Notes: generated by a model not told the origin, from the sequence alone. Positions 6,277 through 14,251 are shown, counted from the first letter of the stretch. The stretch is 25,055 bases of DNA from an uncultured Clostridia bacterium (GCA_946611595.1 CAMODY010000008.1:1-25055), one strand, 5' to 3'. Translations and numbers: made by a program.

Positions 6277-7818
6277 TTATTCCGCAATGTATTTCTCAAG
6301 ACCAAGCATGTCGGCAAGATGAGACAGTTCATCCGTATAATCACCATATACGAGAGACACATGGTTTCCGGCAATACGCTGGTTCACATACGTATTATAC
6401 TGATCCTTCACTCTGTAGAATACGGAATGAGAACAGTTTCCACGGTTCATGCCGCCGCTGCAGATGATCTCTCCCTTGCCGATGAACAGCTTTTTGCCAT
6501 CCGGTGAGATCCTGCAAAGGGTAAGAACCTGTCCCTTGTCCTGATCAAAGTCGTATTTGATGGTCGCGCCGAAGCCCTGATCCAGGGCAAACGGGCGAAG
6601 GTCGTATTTTCCGCCCTTGTTATCATTGTGATAATTTCGTCCGGACACGGAGTGCTGGGTATAGTAAATGTTGCTTGTATCTCCGGTTGCAAGAAGCTTG
6701 TCGATCTCTTCCTGCTCCAATGCGAAGTTCGGAGCGAACTGACCGTCTTCGTATACAACAGGGATCGTATTTCCCATGTACGGGCTTTTTCCGGAAACGG
6801 CGATCAGCATCTGCTGGGAAACAACTGCTGCTGTGTCATACTCGCATGCGGACGGGATCTGGTCTTCCATATTCAGGGAATGAGTCAGACAGAAGGTGAA
6901 GCCGATTTCATTCAGACGCCTCGTTGAACATGCATCCGGGCACGGTACCGTAAATCCGTTGCAGTCTTTGAAATCCATGAGTTTTCTAACCAGAACGAAT
7001 GCCTTTACGGATTTCTCCAGCTGCTCGCGGTCCATATAATTGTTCTCAGCGCCGTTGATCAGTTCATCGGTGATTTTTTTCACTTCTTCCATATCATTAT
7101 CATCGATATTCCAGGTCTTGCGTCCCGGCGTGGTGATGTTTCCTTCCGGAAGAGCCGGATGGAGATCCTCAAAGAATTCATGCAGGTTTACAAAGCGGAA
7201 ACGAACGCCCAGTCTTCTTGCGATGTCTTCATGATTGTGGAAAGCGTCAACTGAGCTGAAGGAAGTGTTAGAGCCGAAACGAGTGATGCAGAGGATCCGG
7301 GTGTTGTGAATGACCTTTCTTGCCCGGAGTGTTCTCAGGATCTTGATCGTTGTTTCCCAGGTGATCGGAGCGATAAATTCATAGTCCGGATTATATGCCT
7401 TGAGTGATGCATAATGAACCGTAGAGGAAAAGCTTCCATGCGGATTGAAAACAGTTGTTTTCGGGAATCTTGTCAGAAATTCTTCCATGAGATCGTCGAC
7501 TGCGATCCGGTTCATGGCAAAGAATACATCCGCTTCTGCTGCGACGGACGCAAATTCATCGTACATTGCTTCGTTGTTGTCCCAGTTGTCTGTACGTTTT
7601 AACAGAATGTGGTCCATGATCTCCACACCTTCCGGCGCGATCTCCTTAAGCTTTGCATTGTAATCAGAAATCATCTGTGCAGTCATGATGCCGTCAAAGC
7701 CGGGTTGAAGAGCTTCACCCTGTCCGAAGCGGCACGGCCCTTCATAATAATACAGGTGCTCAGCGGCGGCATATACCGGCAATACTTTTAATTTGATGTC
7801 TGCTGCTTTTCTAATCAT
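6277..7818 (-). CDS. L-fucose isomerase-fold protein, paralogue 2, under a cobalamin riboswitch
   Basis: A 513-residue member of the same family, with start ATG 7818 behind AAAAAAGGAG. Family residues seen: EGPCR with C29; C286, C293, C297, C310 and C325 in the C-x6-C-x3-C-x12-C-x14-C-E array; presumed metal Glu326 with Asp328; Asn350 at the place of the usual metal Asp; C462; and His486 in NHVSLVYGDY. The distinguishing feature is its control: a cobalamin aptamer and intrinsic terminator lie in its leader (7905-8125). Its expression should therefore fall when coenzyme B12 is plentiful. That could mean it replaces a B12-dependent enzyme, or acts in B12-linked metabolism. It is the only one of the five paralogues with a riboswitch and the only one with no protein regulator adjacent. 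Confidence 0.75.
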   Translation of the reverse strand: MIRKAADIKLKVLPVYAAAEHLYYYEGPCRFGQGEALQPGFDGIMTAQMISDYNAKLKEIAPEGVEIMDHILLKRTDNWDNNEAMYDEFASVAAEADVFFAMNRIAVDDLMEEFLTRFPKTTVFNPHGSFSSTVHYASLKAYNPDYEFIAPITWETTIKILRTLRARKVIHNTRILCITRFGSNTSFSSVDAFHNHEDIARRLGVRFRFVNLHEFFEDLHPALPEGNITTPGRKTWNIDDNDMEEVKKITDELINGAENNYMDREQLEKSVKAFVLVRKLMDFKDCNGFTVPCPDACSTRRLNEIGFTFCLTHSLNMEDQIPSACEYDTAAVVSQQMLIAVSGKSPYMGNTIPVVYEDGQFAPNFALEQEEIDKLLATGDTSNIYYTQHSVSGRNYHNDNKGGKYDLRPFALDQGFGATIKYDFDQDKGQVLTLCRISPDGKKLFIGKGEIICSGGMNRGNCSHSVFYRVKDQYNTYVNQRIAGNHVSLVYGDYTDELSHLADMLGLEKYIAE

Positions 7819-7904
7819 ACCTTTTTTCTCCTTTTTTAACTTGAATTAGCGTGTTCATAAAAGCAGTTCAAAGCATCCTCAAAACAAACGAAGCAAATAA
7901 CAAA

Positions 7905-7937
7905 AGCCGTCAGAACAGCAAAACTGCTCTGACGGCT
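7905..7937 (-). terminator. Riboswitch expression-platform terminator
   Basis: On the minus strand a 14-base stem (AGCCGTCAGAGCAG, loop TTTTG, CTGTTCTGACGGCT) is followed by TTTGTTATTT. It lies between the cobalamin aptamer and the start of isomerase-like gene 2, 87 bases upstream of the ATG, where a riboswitch-controlled attenuator is expected. Confidence 0.85.
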
Positions 7938-7974
7938 ATTTTCAGAACCTCAGCGTTTTAATCGGAAACTTTCA

Positions 7975-8125
7975 ATCAAAGTGAAATATCCTGACTCGGT
8001 TTCATAGCTTGCCCCGCCTTCCCAGTTTCCCAGTGGCTTCATTGAGGGTCGCTCCGCCATACAGTTGCCGTTACAGTCCATGATTCACACATGGTTCCTT
8101 CACAATGACCGTTATTTACTTTTAC
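7975..8125 (-). promoter_or_regulatory. Cobalamin (B12) riboswitch
   Basis: The minus strand shows the conserved cobalamin aptamer elements in the right order: GGAACCATGTGTGAATC, then ACGGCAACTGTATGGCGG, then AAGCCACTGGGAA with ACTGGGAAGGCGGGGC, and finally GAGTCAGGATA. These match the known consensus of the B12 element, including the GCCACTG box and the closing GTCAGGATA. With the terminator at 7905-7937 it should act as an off-switch in the presence of adenosylcobalamin or a related corrinoid, for isomerase-like gene 2 and its partner. The outer ends of the element are approximate. Confidence 0.92.
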
Positions 8126-8178
8126 ATTATGGATTGTAACATTTAAAGCAGAAGGGGAAAAGAAATATTTTTATAAAA

Positions 8179-8206
8179 ATTATATGCTTTCTTTCTCTTT
8201 TATAAA
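8179..8206 (-). promoter_or_regulatory. Candidate promoter of the riboswitch leader
   Basis: On the minus strand TTTATA (8201-8206), a 16-base spacer and TATAAT (8179-8184) precede the aptamer by roughly 50 bases. The surroundings are very AT-rich, so chance matches are likely. A second -10-like TACAAT lies at 8133-8138. Confidence 0.4.
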
Positions 8207-8263
8207 TATTTTTATATTTTCTGAAGGTGTTTTTTTCATGGCATGTATGAAATAAAATGAAAT

Positions 8264-8330
8264 CAGGGCACATCGTTTTTTATCGATGTGCCCCCTTAAG
8301 TCAGAAGGATTATATTGTTTAAAGGAATAT
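8264..8330. repeat. Degenerate copy of the 3' end of partner gene 1; also a hairpin terminator for pair 3
   Basis: The plus strand carries a diverged copy of the last codons and downstream bases of partner gene 1 (compare 4977-5035). GGGCACATCG followed by a T-run, and AGTCA-x-A-x-GGA-x-TATA are shared, and the frame still reads GHIVF. No upstream part of that gene is present. It sits at the same place relative to partner gene 3 as the true end of partner gene 1 sits relative to the pseudogene, so both are relics of one duplicated block. The arms GGGCACATCG (8266-8275) and CGATGTGCCC (8284-8293) form a perfect 10-base stem. On the minus strand this could terminate pair 3, since T-rich sequence follows. 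Confidence 0.65.
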
Positions 8331-8332
8331 GA

Positions 8333-8785
8333 TTAATGGGAAATGGTTCGTAAGGTCTGCCCGGATCTTTCTCTGCGTTCCTTTAGTTTCGAATAGATCA
8401 ATTGCTTCAGCTGCGTAAAGGTATCGATCTTTACGCTTTCTTCTGCAGTGATCGTAATATGATATGTCTCATTGACATTTAAAAGAAACAAGACTTTTTT
8501 ATTCATCGCGGTCGTTGCACCGCCACATTTGCTGGCAAGCTCAGCCGCATCCAGCATGCCCTTTGGAAGGCTGGAGGATTTCTCGGCTGACAACTGACAG
8601 ATCTCATAGAAATTATCCGTTGTTAATTCTGCAGGATCCAGCATAAACTTATAATACAGATATTGGGTAAATATCTGGTCAAACCCCTCAAAATCCAAAG
8701 CCGGATTCTGCAGGATGGAATCGGCACATTTCTGTGCCGACTCCTTTAAATCTTTGATTAATCTGACGATTTCTTTTCGTTCCAT
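8333..8785 (-). CDS. Small partner protein of isomerase-like paralogue 3
   Basis: A 150-residue family member located 45 bases after the isomerase-like gene at 8831. It shows the RxEI N-terminus, the YLYYKFMLDP segment (about 42-51), C87-Gly-Gly-Ala-Thr-Thr, a KKVLFLL helix, YHITI, and a polar C-terminal tail (about 135-150). A nearly identical second copy of everything from residue 14 onward lies in the pseudogene at 5069-5706. The two differ mostly by conservative substitutions (for example a Tyr/Cys exchange at YLYYKF versus YLCYKF) and by the tail, which is shorter in the pseudogene. The ribosome site is weak, so translation probably depends on the upstream gene. Function unknown; small subunit or carrier inferred. 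Confidence 0.7.
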   Translation of the reverse strand: MERKEIVRLIKDLKESAQKCADSILQNPALDFEGFDQIFTQYLYYKFMLDPAELTTDNFYEICQLSAEKSSSLPKGMLDAAELASKCGGATTAMNKKVLFLLNVNETYHITITAEESVKIDTFTQLKQLIYSKLKERRERSGQTLRTISH

Positions 8786-8830
8786 TTTGTTCGTTTTATT
8801 ACGCTGTCTTTTCAGTGATTTCCGGAATAC

Positions 8831-10354
8831 TTATGCAACTACAACTTCAAGTCCAAGGACTTCACCGAGACGTTTCACATCCTCGACATGATCACCGAAG
8901 ACAGTCGGCATATGAAGACCGAATTTTGCCTGTTTGCGGAAGTAATCCAGCTTGTCTTCTACGGAGAAGTAGATACCTTCTGAGCATCCGGTCGTCGTAT
9001 ATCCGAATCCGCCGACGACGGTTCCCCTTGCCACCATGATCATCGTGCATTCCGGGTTGAAACGCATCAGAGTGATCGTCTCACCTTTATAATCGTCAAA
9101 ATTGATACGCATCGTTGCGCCGAAGCCGCTGTTTGTGAACGGACGGAGCGCATATTTCATCGGTTCTGCATCAAAGCCAAACATCTTCGTGTTTGGAGTC
9201 GCATGACCTGTGTAGTAAATGTTCGGATCTGTATCCATTTCCGGAATATAGCCGATTCCTGCGTACTCACCTTCCACATGTCCGTTATAGTAAACGCACG
9301 GCTGTGTATTTGCCATATAAGGAGCCTTGTGGGTCAGTGCTGCAAGTGCTGTGATGGAATACAGTCCGATCAGGTCATACTCGCAGGCAGACGGAATGCC
9401 GGCCTCGTTCAGGATCGAATGATTGAAGCAGAAGGTAAACTGTTCCTCGTTCATTCTTCTGGTTGCGCAGGCATCTGGGCAAGGAGCGGTAAATGCGTTG
9501 CACTGGAAATGCTGCATCAGCTTTCTTGCAAGAACAGAAGCCTTCACAGAGTTGATCACATACTTCCGGTCCATATCATTTTCCTGGGCTCCGGCAATAT
9601 AGCGGTCAGCGATCTCTTCCACTTCCTTCATGTCTTCGTCAGTCAGGTTGTAAACATTTCTCCCCGGAAGAGTGTGGTTCTGATCGTTTTCATTGACATG
9701 AAGCATATCCAGGAACTCATGGATGCTGAAATAGTTATAGCGAATGCCCAGCTGCTTTGTTGCATTATCATTGCAGTAGGTGTCCAGTCCGCCAAGAGAA
9801 TCAACGGAATTGTAACGTGTTGCTGCAAGGATGCGGGTCTCTCTTAAAGCTTTCTTTGCGCGGAGAGCGCGGATCAGACGCATTGCATCCGGAACGTCAA
9901 GAATAGAATAAACCTTGTCATATCCGCGTGCGGTCAGTGTTGAGGAGAGAACCGTAGATGCGAACATGCCTTCTCCTGCGACCGGAACATCATATTTCAT
10001 GGCAAATTCTTTTGCGATCTTTTCACATCTCATACCTGTGAAGATATAAAGATCGGTCTCTGCCACATGCTCAGCGATCCTTGCCTCATCTTCGTCTGTG
10101 ATAAAGAACTCATCGGACATTTTAATATAAAGCGGCTCCATCATGTTTACGCCAGGAACGCTTGCAAGAGCTCCGCCGTATCCGCCGGACCATGCTTTAA
10201 AGATCTCTGCCTGATTCATCAGGTCGAATTCTTTTGTCAGACATTCCTTCGGACCGAAGCGACATGGTCCCTCATAAACATACTCATGGATCAGCGCTAC
10301 ATAAACCAGCTGAACATTCAGTTTCACATCCGTAACTTTTTTTACTTCGTACAT
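8831..10354 (-). CDS. L-fucose isomerase-fold protein, paralogue 3
   Basis: A 507-residue member of the family. I place the start at ATG 10354 (MYEVKK), directly behind AAAAAGGAGAAAGG. The frame is open for 40 more codons upstream, but that part covers a TATAAT box and has no similarity to the family. It keeps EGPCR (C31), the five-cysteine array ending in SACEYD, MANT with Asn at the metal-Asp position, the TGC cysteine in the C-terminal third, and His in LHMPTVFGDH. The Gly of the usual MGNT is replaced by Ala. An internal segment is nearly identical to the pseudogene at 5069-5706. A LysR regulator on the same strand lies 213 bases upstream and is the probable controller. Substrate unknown. 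Confidence 0.75.
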   Translation of the reverse strand: MYEVKKVTDVKLNVQLVYVALIHEYVYEGPCRFGPKECLTKEFDLMNQAEIFKAWSGGYGGALASVPGVNMMEPLYIKMSDEFFITDEDEARIAEHVAETDLYIFTGMRCEKIAKEFAMKYDVPVAGEGMFASTVLSSTLTARGYDKVYSILDVPDAMRLIRALRAKKALRETRILAATRYNSVDSLGGLDTYCNDNATKQLGIRYNYFSIHEFLDMLHVNENDQNHTLPGRNVYNLTDEDMKEVEEIADRYIAGAQENDMDRKYVINSVKASVLARKLMQHFQCNAFTAPCPDACATRRMNEEQFTFCFNHSILNEAGIPSACEYDLIGLYSITALAALTHKAPYMANTQPCVYYNGHVEGEYAGIGYIPEMDTDPNIYYTGHATPNTKMFGFDAEPMKYALRPFTNSGFGATMRINFDDYKGETITLMRFNPECTMIMVARGTVVGGFGYTTTGCSEGIYFSVEDKLDYFRKQAKFGLHMPTVFGDHVEDVKRLGEVLGLEVVVA

Positions 10355-10402
10355 ACCTTTCTCCTTTTTGCATACTTTATTATGTTTTTGTCTTATGCCA
10401 AA

Positions 10403-10474
10403 ATTATACGGAATAGATCGCACAAAGAATGAGAGGCAGTTCAGAATACTGCCATGCGTTTTTTGAATATTCAA
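10403..10474 (-). promoter_or_regulatory. Promoter and operator region of pair 3
   Basis: A perfect minus-strand TATAAT (forward ATTATA, 10403-10408) lies 49 bases upstream of the start of isomerase-like gene 3. No good -35 box is found at the right distance, which fits an activator-dependent promoter. Upstream is a perfect 12-base palindrome TTGAATATTCAA (10463-10474), the kind of dyad LysR proteins bind, and an inverted repeat GGCAG/CTGCC (10435-10453). Confidence 0.5.
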
Positions 10475-10567
10475 CTTACCTACTATGTTGATAGTTTTAT
10501 AAGGCAGAAAACATTTTACATACAGGCTGTAAATAAAATGTTTCAGATTCTGTTGAGTAAGAACTGA

Positions 10568-11464
10568 TCAGTTCTGAATTTTCAGATTATTCATGATTGC
10601 CGCAATAAACGGATTCAGATTATCTTTTTTCCAGATCGCTACAAGGGAAAGCTGCCCGTACCGCTCCTTATCATTCAAAGGAAGCACTCTGAGCGTCTCC
10701 ATATCTATGCCCGGTGCATCTGAATTTACAAAAGCCACTCCTCTGCCGAGTCTGGCCTGAAGCAAAGCAGTCTCCACATTCGGCACGCTGCGGATATTGG
10801 CATTCGGGATGTTAGATGCGCGAAGGACATACAGCATATCTTTTTCCCGCCCCGGCGAATCCGCTTCTTCCGGAAGGAAGAACAATTCCTCTTTCAGATC
10901 TTCAATTGCAAGATCCTTTTTTTCATACAGCGGATGTTTTTTTGAAACCGCAAAACACGGAACAACCGTGCGGATATGATCCGCTACAACATCCACTTTG
11001 AAATTCGGAATTTCAAAATCATAGGTGAAAACAACATCCAGCTTATCTTTTTCAATTCCTTTTCTCAGATCCCCAAACGAACCGTAATATAGAGAAATAT
11101 TTAACTCCGGCTGCTTTTTTGAGATTGCTGAGAGGCTGGGCATAAAAAGATGATCAACGTTGATCTCTGACAGAAATCCCAGACGGATCCAGTCTTCTTT
11201 GCTGCTTTGAATACTGCAGGCTTTTTTCAGAGCATCATCCATCAGACGGTTCATCTTCCGGCAGCAGTCCAGCATGACCGCGCCTTCGGGCGTGAGCCGC
11301 AATCCTTTATTTGAGCGAACAAAAAGCTGCATTCCCCACTCTGCTTCCAGGTCTCCAATCTGGCGGCTGACCGTGGGCTGTGTCGTATAGTTCTTTTTTG
11401 CCACAGCAGAAAAATTAAGCTCCTGTCCTGCGTCTAAAAACAAATCAATCTTCTCAGAAATCAT
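10568..11464 (-). CDS. LysR-family transcriptional regulator 1
   Basis: A 298-residue protein of standard LysR length. Residues 1-60 hold the winged helix-turn-helix (LNFSAVAKKNYTTQPTVSRQI, then LEAEWGMQLFVRSNKGLRLT). The remainder is the two-lobed effector-binding domain with a WIRLGFLSEINVD start near residue 92. These proteins usually activate a nearby operon on binding a small metabolite. It lies on the same strand as, and between, the SufE-like gene (84 bases upstream) and isomerase-like gene 3 (213 bases downstream). It may be transcribed from the SufE promoter and control pair 3. The start is supported by GAGGAGAG upstream. The effector is unknown. Confidence 0.88.
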   Translation of the reverse strand: MISEKIDLFLDAGQELNFSAVAKKNYTTQPTVSRQIGDLEAEWGMQLFVRSNKGLRLTPEGAVMLDCCRKMNRLMDDALKKACSIQSSKEDWIRLGFLSEINVDHLFMPSLSAISKKQPELNISLYYGSFGDLRKGIEKDKLDVVFTYDFEIPNFKVDVVADHIRTVVPCFAVSKKHPLYEKKDLAIEDLKEELFFLPEEADSPGREKDMLYVLRASNIPNANIRSVPNVETALLQARLGRGVAFVNSDAPGIDMETLRVLPLNDKERYGQLSLVAIWKKDNLNPFIAAIMNNLKIQN

Positions 11465-11548
11465 AGTCTCATCTCTCCTCGTAATAGAAATGATCTTCCA
11501 TCATTTTCTCTTCCGCATGATGAAGATGATCATTATTTATGAAATCAT

Positions 11549-11944
11549 CTACAGTTCTGATAGTTTTTTTAAAATTGCTTTGACACCAACTAATTGTTCC
11601 GCATTAAAATGCCGGCTGAAGTCTTCATGCTCCGGCAGTGTGCAGGTAAAGCTGCGGACTTCTTCCAGAGTCCGTCCGTTATAGAGTTCCTGAAGAAGGC
11701 TGAGTGCGCCTTTTACGATCAACGCTTCGCTGTCCATATCAAATGACACTTTGTCATCTTTTGTCGTTATATACATCCAGGTGTTCACCTGACATTCACG
11801 GACAAGATTATCTTCTGTTTTCTGTTCTTCAGGAAACGGAGGAACTTCCCCCGCACAGGCAATCAGAAAGGAATACTGGCTGATTGCATCCCCAAGTTCC
11901 TTTAAGTCATTCAATATATCCTTTTCCAGTTCCTGCATAGTCAT
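11549..11944 (-). CDS. SufE-like sulfur acceptor protein
   Basis: A 131-residue protein matching the SufE/CsdE fold through its signature: DNLVRECQ with the sulfur-accepting Cys at position 51, TWM after it, then FDMDSEALIVKGALSLL and YNGRTLEEV, and a C-terminal helix. SufE takes persulfide sulfur from the active-site Cys of a SufS-type cysteine desulfurase and passes it to a scaffold. The SufS-like gene is 7 kb away at 18879. It has its own strong promoter (11980-12008) and a GGAGG site nine bases before ATG 11944. Odd points: the usual Gly before the Cys is Glu (ECQV), the family's GCQS becomes ECQV, and no sufBCD genes are nearby. This suggests service to a local target instead of the housekeeping Fe-S pathway, but that is inference. 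Confidence 0.82.
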   Translation of the reverse strand: MTMQELEKDILNDLKELGDAISQYSFLIACAGEVPPFPEEQKTEDNLVRECQVNTWMYITTKDDKVSFDMDSEALIVKGALSLLQELYNGRTLEEVRSFTCTLPEHEDFSRHFNAEQLVGVKAILKKLSEL

Positions 11945-11979
11945 ACGCTCATTCCTCCAATCGTGCTGAGTCCTGCGCT

Positions 11980-12008
11980 ATTATACACAAAACGCAATGT
12001 TCTGCAAA
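11980..12008 (-). promoter_or_regulatory. Promoter of the SufE-like gene
   Basis: On the minus strand TTTGCA (12003-12008), a 17-base spacer and a perfect TATAAT (11980-11985) lie 36 bases before ATG 11944. It probably serves SufE and the LysR gene behind it. Confidence 0.75.
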
Positions 12009-12012
12009 TTAG

Positions 12013-12053
12013 GAGAAAGACAGCAAAGCTTTTTTCACTCTGCTGCCCTTCTC
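12013..12053 (-). terminator. Hairpin after pair 4, possible terminator
   Basis: GAGAAAGACAGCAAAG (12013-12028) pairs with CTCTGCTGCCCTTCTC (12038-12053) using some G-U pairs on the minus strand. It follows the stop of partner gene 4 at once but lacks a clear T-run (CTAATTTG follows), so termination may be partial. Confidence 0.45.
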
Positions 12054-12068
12054 TGTTTTGAGCTTCTT

Positions 12069-12491
12069 TTATGCCATAACTTTCTTTTCTTCCAGCAACG
12101 GAAATGCGAGATTTGTCAGGTCTTCAATCGTTTGAACATCATAGAGTTTTTCCGGCGGAAGTGTAATATCCAGCTGTTTCTGGATATCCAAAAACAGAAG
12201 TACACGTTTTGCCAGTACCGCAGGAGCGCTGCCACAGGCTCCCGGCCGATCCATTTCCCTCAGCTTTTCCAGAGAAATCCCGGTCGCTTTGGAAATGCTG
12301 GTCCGCACCATGATCGTGATGTTATCGGAAACTTCCTCGCCTTGAAGCTGCAGTTTTCCCGGAATATACCGTTTCAGAACTGAAGCAAGATCCGACTGAT
12401 CCGCTTCCGGCAAAGCACGAAACTCTTCCAGAACGGCTGCGGATGCCTTATTCGCCTCCCCGATGCGGCTGGCAATCTCCTTCATTCCCAT
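12069..12491 (-). CDS. Small partner protein of isomerase-like paralogue 4
   Basis: A 140-residue family member starting six bases after the isomerase-like gene. ATG 12491 or the second Met two codons on could be the start. It keeps the KRYIPGKLQL segment (about 40-49), C86-Gly-Ser-Ala-Pro, the KRVLLFLDIQ helix, and LDITLPPEKL followed by VQTIEDL. That last stretch is the most acyl-carrier-like of the five, close to the IP-x-E and T-x-x-DL pattern of carrier helix III, yet no Ser sits at the phosphopantetheine position. It departs most from the others in its N-terminal half. Function unknown; a carrier or small-subunit role is inferred from the constant pairing. Confidence 0.7.
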   Translation of the reverse strand: MGMKEIASRIGEANKASAAVLEEFRALPEADQSDLASVLKRYIPGKLQLQGEEVSDNITIMVRTSISKATGISLEKLREMDRPGACGSAPAVLAKRVLLFLDIQKQLDITLPPEKLYDVQTIEDLTNLAFPLLEEKKVMA

Positions 12492-12497
12492 TTTGAC

Positions 12498-14063
12498 TTA
12501 CGCCTCGATAACTTCCAGACCGCAGATCTCGCCATACTTCTTCAGGATCTCTGTGTAGTCACCGTAAACAAGCGGAATATGCTCTCCTACCTGAAGCTGT
12601 TTGTTGTAGAAATCATGATTATCTTTAACCTGGAAGATGATCATCGGTTTGCAATTCGGGATCTCTTTAAATGCGCCGCCCATAACGGTTCCTTTTGCAA
12701 CAAAGAGCTTATCACAGTTCGGAGAAATACGGCACATAGTGATCGGCGTTCCTTTGTCCTCACGGAAGTCATTACGGATCGTTGCGCCCCATCCGGAGAA
12801 GGCGAACGGCTGAATGCTGTAGTTTGCAGCAGGTTTATCAATACCCCTCATTTTTCTGTTCGGAACAGCATGGAATGTAAACATCAGGTTCGGCTCATTT
12901 TCAAGGCCGCCTTCTTTCCAGTCATCTGCCGGAAGTCCTTCTTCTGTAAGAGGAGACATCGGCGGGGTCGGCTTTCCATCCTCGAAATACAGGAACGGGT
13001 TTGTCTCGCCCATGTAAGCTGCGCATCCGGAAGCGCTGATCAGGAGCTGTTCGGAAAGTGCTGCGATCGCATCCATCTCACATGCAGACGGAATACCGAT
13101 CTCGTTATTCATGGAATGAGTCAGGCAGAATGTCACCTGCTCTTCATTTGCACGTCTGGTTGCACAGAACTGCGGGCACGGAGCGGTAAACATATTGCAG
13201 TCATGTTTATCTAAGAATTTCTGAATGGTGTACCAAAGGCGAACTGTTTTCTCAACCTTATCTGTTTCCATATTGCAGAGGGTCGCACCATTTACCAGAT
13301 CTTCTGTGATCTTAGCGATCTCTTTCATCTCTTCGTCTGTCGGATTCAGGCCTTCTCTTCCCGGAAGTGTCGGATTTGCCATCGGATCGCCCGGTTTGTA
13401 CTGATCAAGAACTTCATGCAGGTTTACAGCACGGAAACGAACGCCGAGTTTTCTGGTAACTTCTCTCTGATTATAAAAAGCATTGGATGTGATATCGCTT
13501 CCTGCAACCTCACCCATGCGGACAACCTGAAGAAGGTTGGAATTATGCATGACCTTACGCAGTCTCAGCGCATGAAGAAGATTGATTGCCTCGTCCCAGT
13601 AAAGCGGTGCATAGCCCTCCAGTCCCGGATGGGAATGCAGATGGGACATCGTTCTTGCCGGCATGCAGCATCCTTCCGGAGTCATAACGATCGGTTTTTT
13701 GCTGCGTTCTGCAAGTTCCACAATGATATCACCACGAAGCATCTGTGCTGCGAGGATCATATAGACATCAACGTCAGCATCATTCTTCATAAGCTCATCA
13801 AACATTGCTTCCGGTGTCGTCATCTCATCATCGCGTTCCACATAGATCAGGTCCATAACATTGATCAGCGGTTCGTTTGCCAGATGTGCTTTCACACCTT
13901 CTAATGCGCCGTTACCCATCATCGGCTGTACCATCTTCTCAAACTCCGGTGTCAGCTGCTCCGGCGGAGCCATACGACATGGACCCTCAAAGAAATACTT
14001 ATGACAGAGTCCGATATAGACCGGCTGCACATTCAGTTTCATTTCATAACCTTTTTTAATCAT
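12498..14063 (-). CDS. L-fucose isomerase-fold protein, paralogue 4 (Glu at the metal-Asp position)
   Basis: A 521-residue family member. I choose ATG 14063 (MIKKGYEMKL) because GGAGGAGG lies directly upstream and the N-terminus then aligns with the other paralogues; the frame is open ten codons further. It keeps EGPCR (C29), CNMF, CPQFC, TFC and SACE, so all seven family cysteines are present, and His in GEHIPLVYGDY. It is the odd member. ACEMD replaces ACEYD, and MGET replaces MGNT, placing a Glu where the other four have Asn and fucose isomerase has Asp. It may therefore have a more normal metal site. It is divergent from PucR regulator 2, with the AAATG-N4-CATTT palindrome between them. 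Confidence 0.75.
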   Translation of the reverse strand: MIKKGYEMKLNVQPVYIGLCHKYFFEGPCRMAPPEQLTPEFEKMVQPMMGNGALEGVKAHLANEPLINVMDLIYVERDDEMTTPEAMFDELMKNDADVDVYMILAAQMLRGDIIVELAERSKKPIVMTPEGCCMPARTMSHLHSHPGLEGYAPLYWDEAINLLHALRLRKVMHNSNLLQVVRMGEVAGSDITSNAFYNQREVTRKLGVRFRAVNLHEVLDQYKPGDPMANPTLPGREGLNPTDEEMKEIAKITEDLVNGATLCNMETDKVEKTVRLWYTIQKFLDKHDCNMFTAPCPQFCATRRANEEQVTFCLTHSMNNEIGIPSACEMDAIAALSEQLLISASGCAAYMGETNPFLYFEDGKPTPPMSPLTEEGLPADDWKEGGLENEPNLMFTFHAVPNRKMRGIDKPAANYSIQPFAFSGWGATIRNDFREDKGTPITMCRISPNCDKLFVAKGTVMGGAFKEIPNCKPMIIFQVKDNHDFYNKQLQVGEHIPLVYGDYTEILKKYGEICGLEVIEA

Positions 14064-14148
14064 TTGTTCCTCCTCCATTAGTTGTTTTAACACGGATCAC
14101 GGCTGTGATCAGCATGACTTTTATTGAGTACATTTTAATTATCCTGAA

Positions 14149-14162
14149 AAATGTTCGCATTT
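14149..14162. promoter_or_regulatory. Palindromic operator candidate AAATG-N4-CATTT (copy 2)
   Basis: A perfect inverted repeat with a TTCG spacer in the divergent region between isomerase-like gene 4 and PucR regulator 2. It has the same half-sites and spacing as 2903-2916 in the equivalent place beside PucR regulator 1. Confidence 0.45.
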
Positions 14163-14209
14163 CAAGGAATGTAATATATCTTATTATTTTAATTTTAATT
14201 TTAATATGG

Positions 14210-14225
14210 TATGATTTATATCATA
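14210..14225 (+). promoter_or_regulatory. -10 region of PucR regulator 2 in a palindrome
   Basis: TATGAT (14210-14215) is a plausible -10 box for the regulator starting at 14252, and it forms a perfect inverted repeat with ATCATA (14220-14225). The upstream sequence is AT-rich with no clear -35 box. The overlap suggests autoregulation. Confidence 0.4.
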
Positions 14226-14251
14226 TTAGAGCAAATGTGTAAGGAGATAAG

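Noticed and set aside
5780..6507. Overlapping plus-strand open frames opposite partner gene 2 and the end of isomerase-like gene 2
   Set aside because: They are antisense to conserved genes, with no recognisable motifs and no upstream ribosome sites.
10355..10474. N-terminal extension of isomerase-like paralogue 3 to ATG 10474
   Set aside because: The extension runs through a TATAAT box and the ribosome site of the downstream ATG, and has no counterpart in the other paralogues. Similar extensions of paralogues 4 and 5 were rejected on the same grounds.
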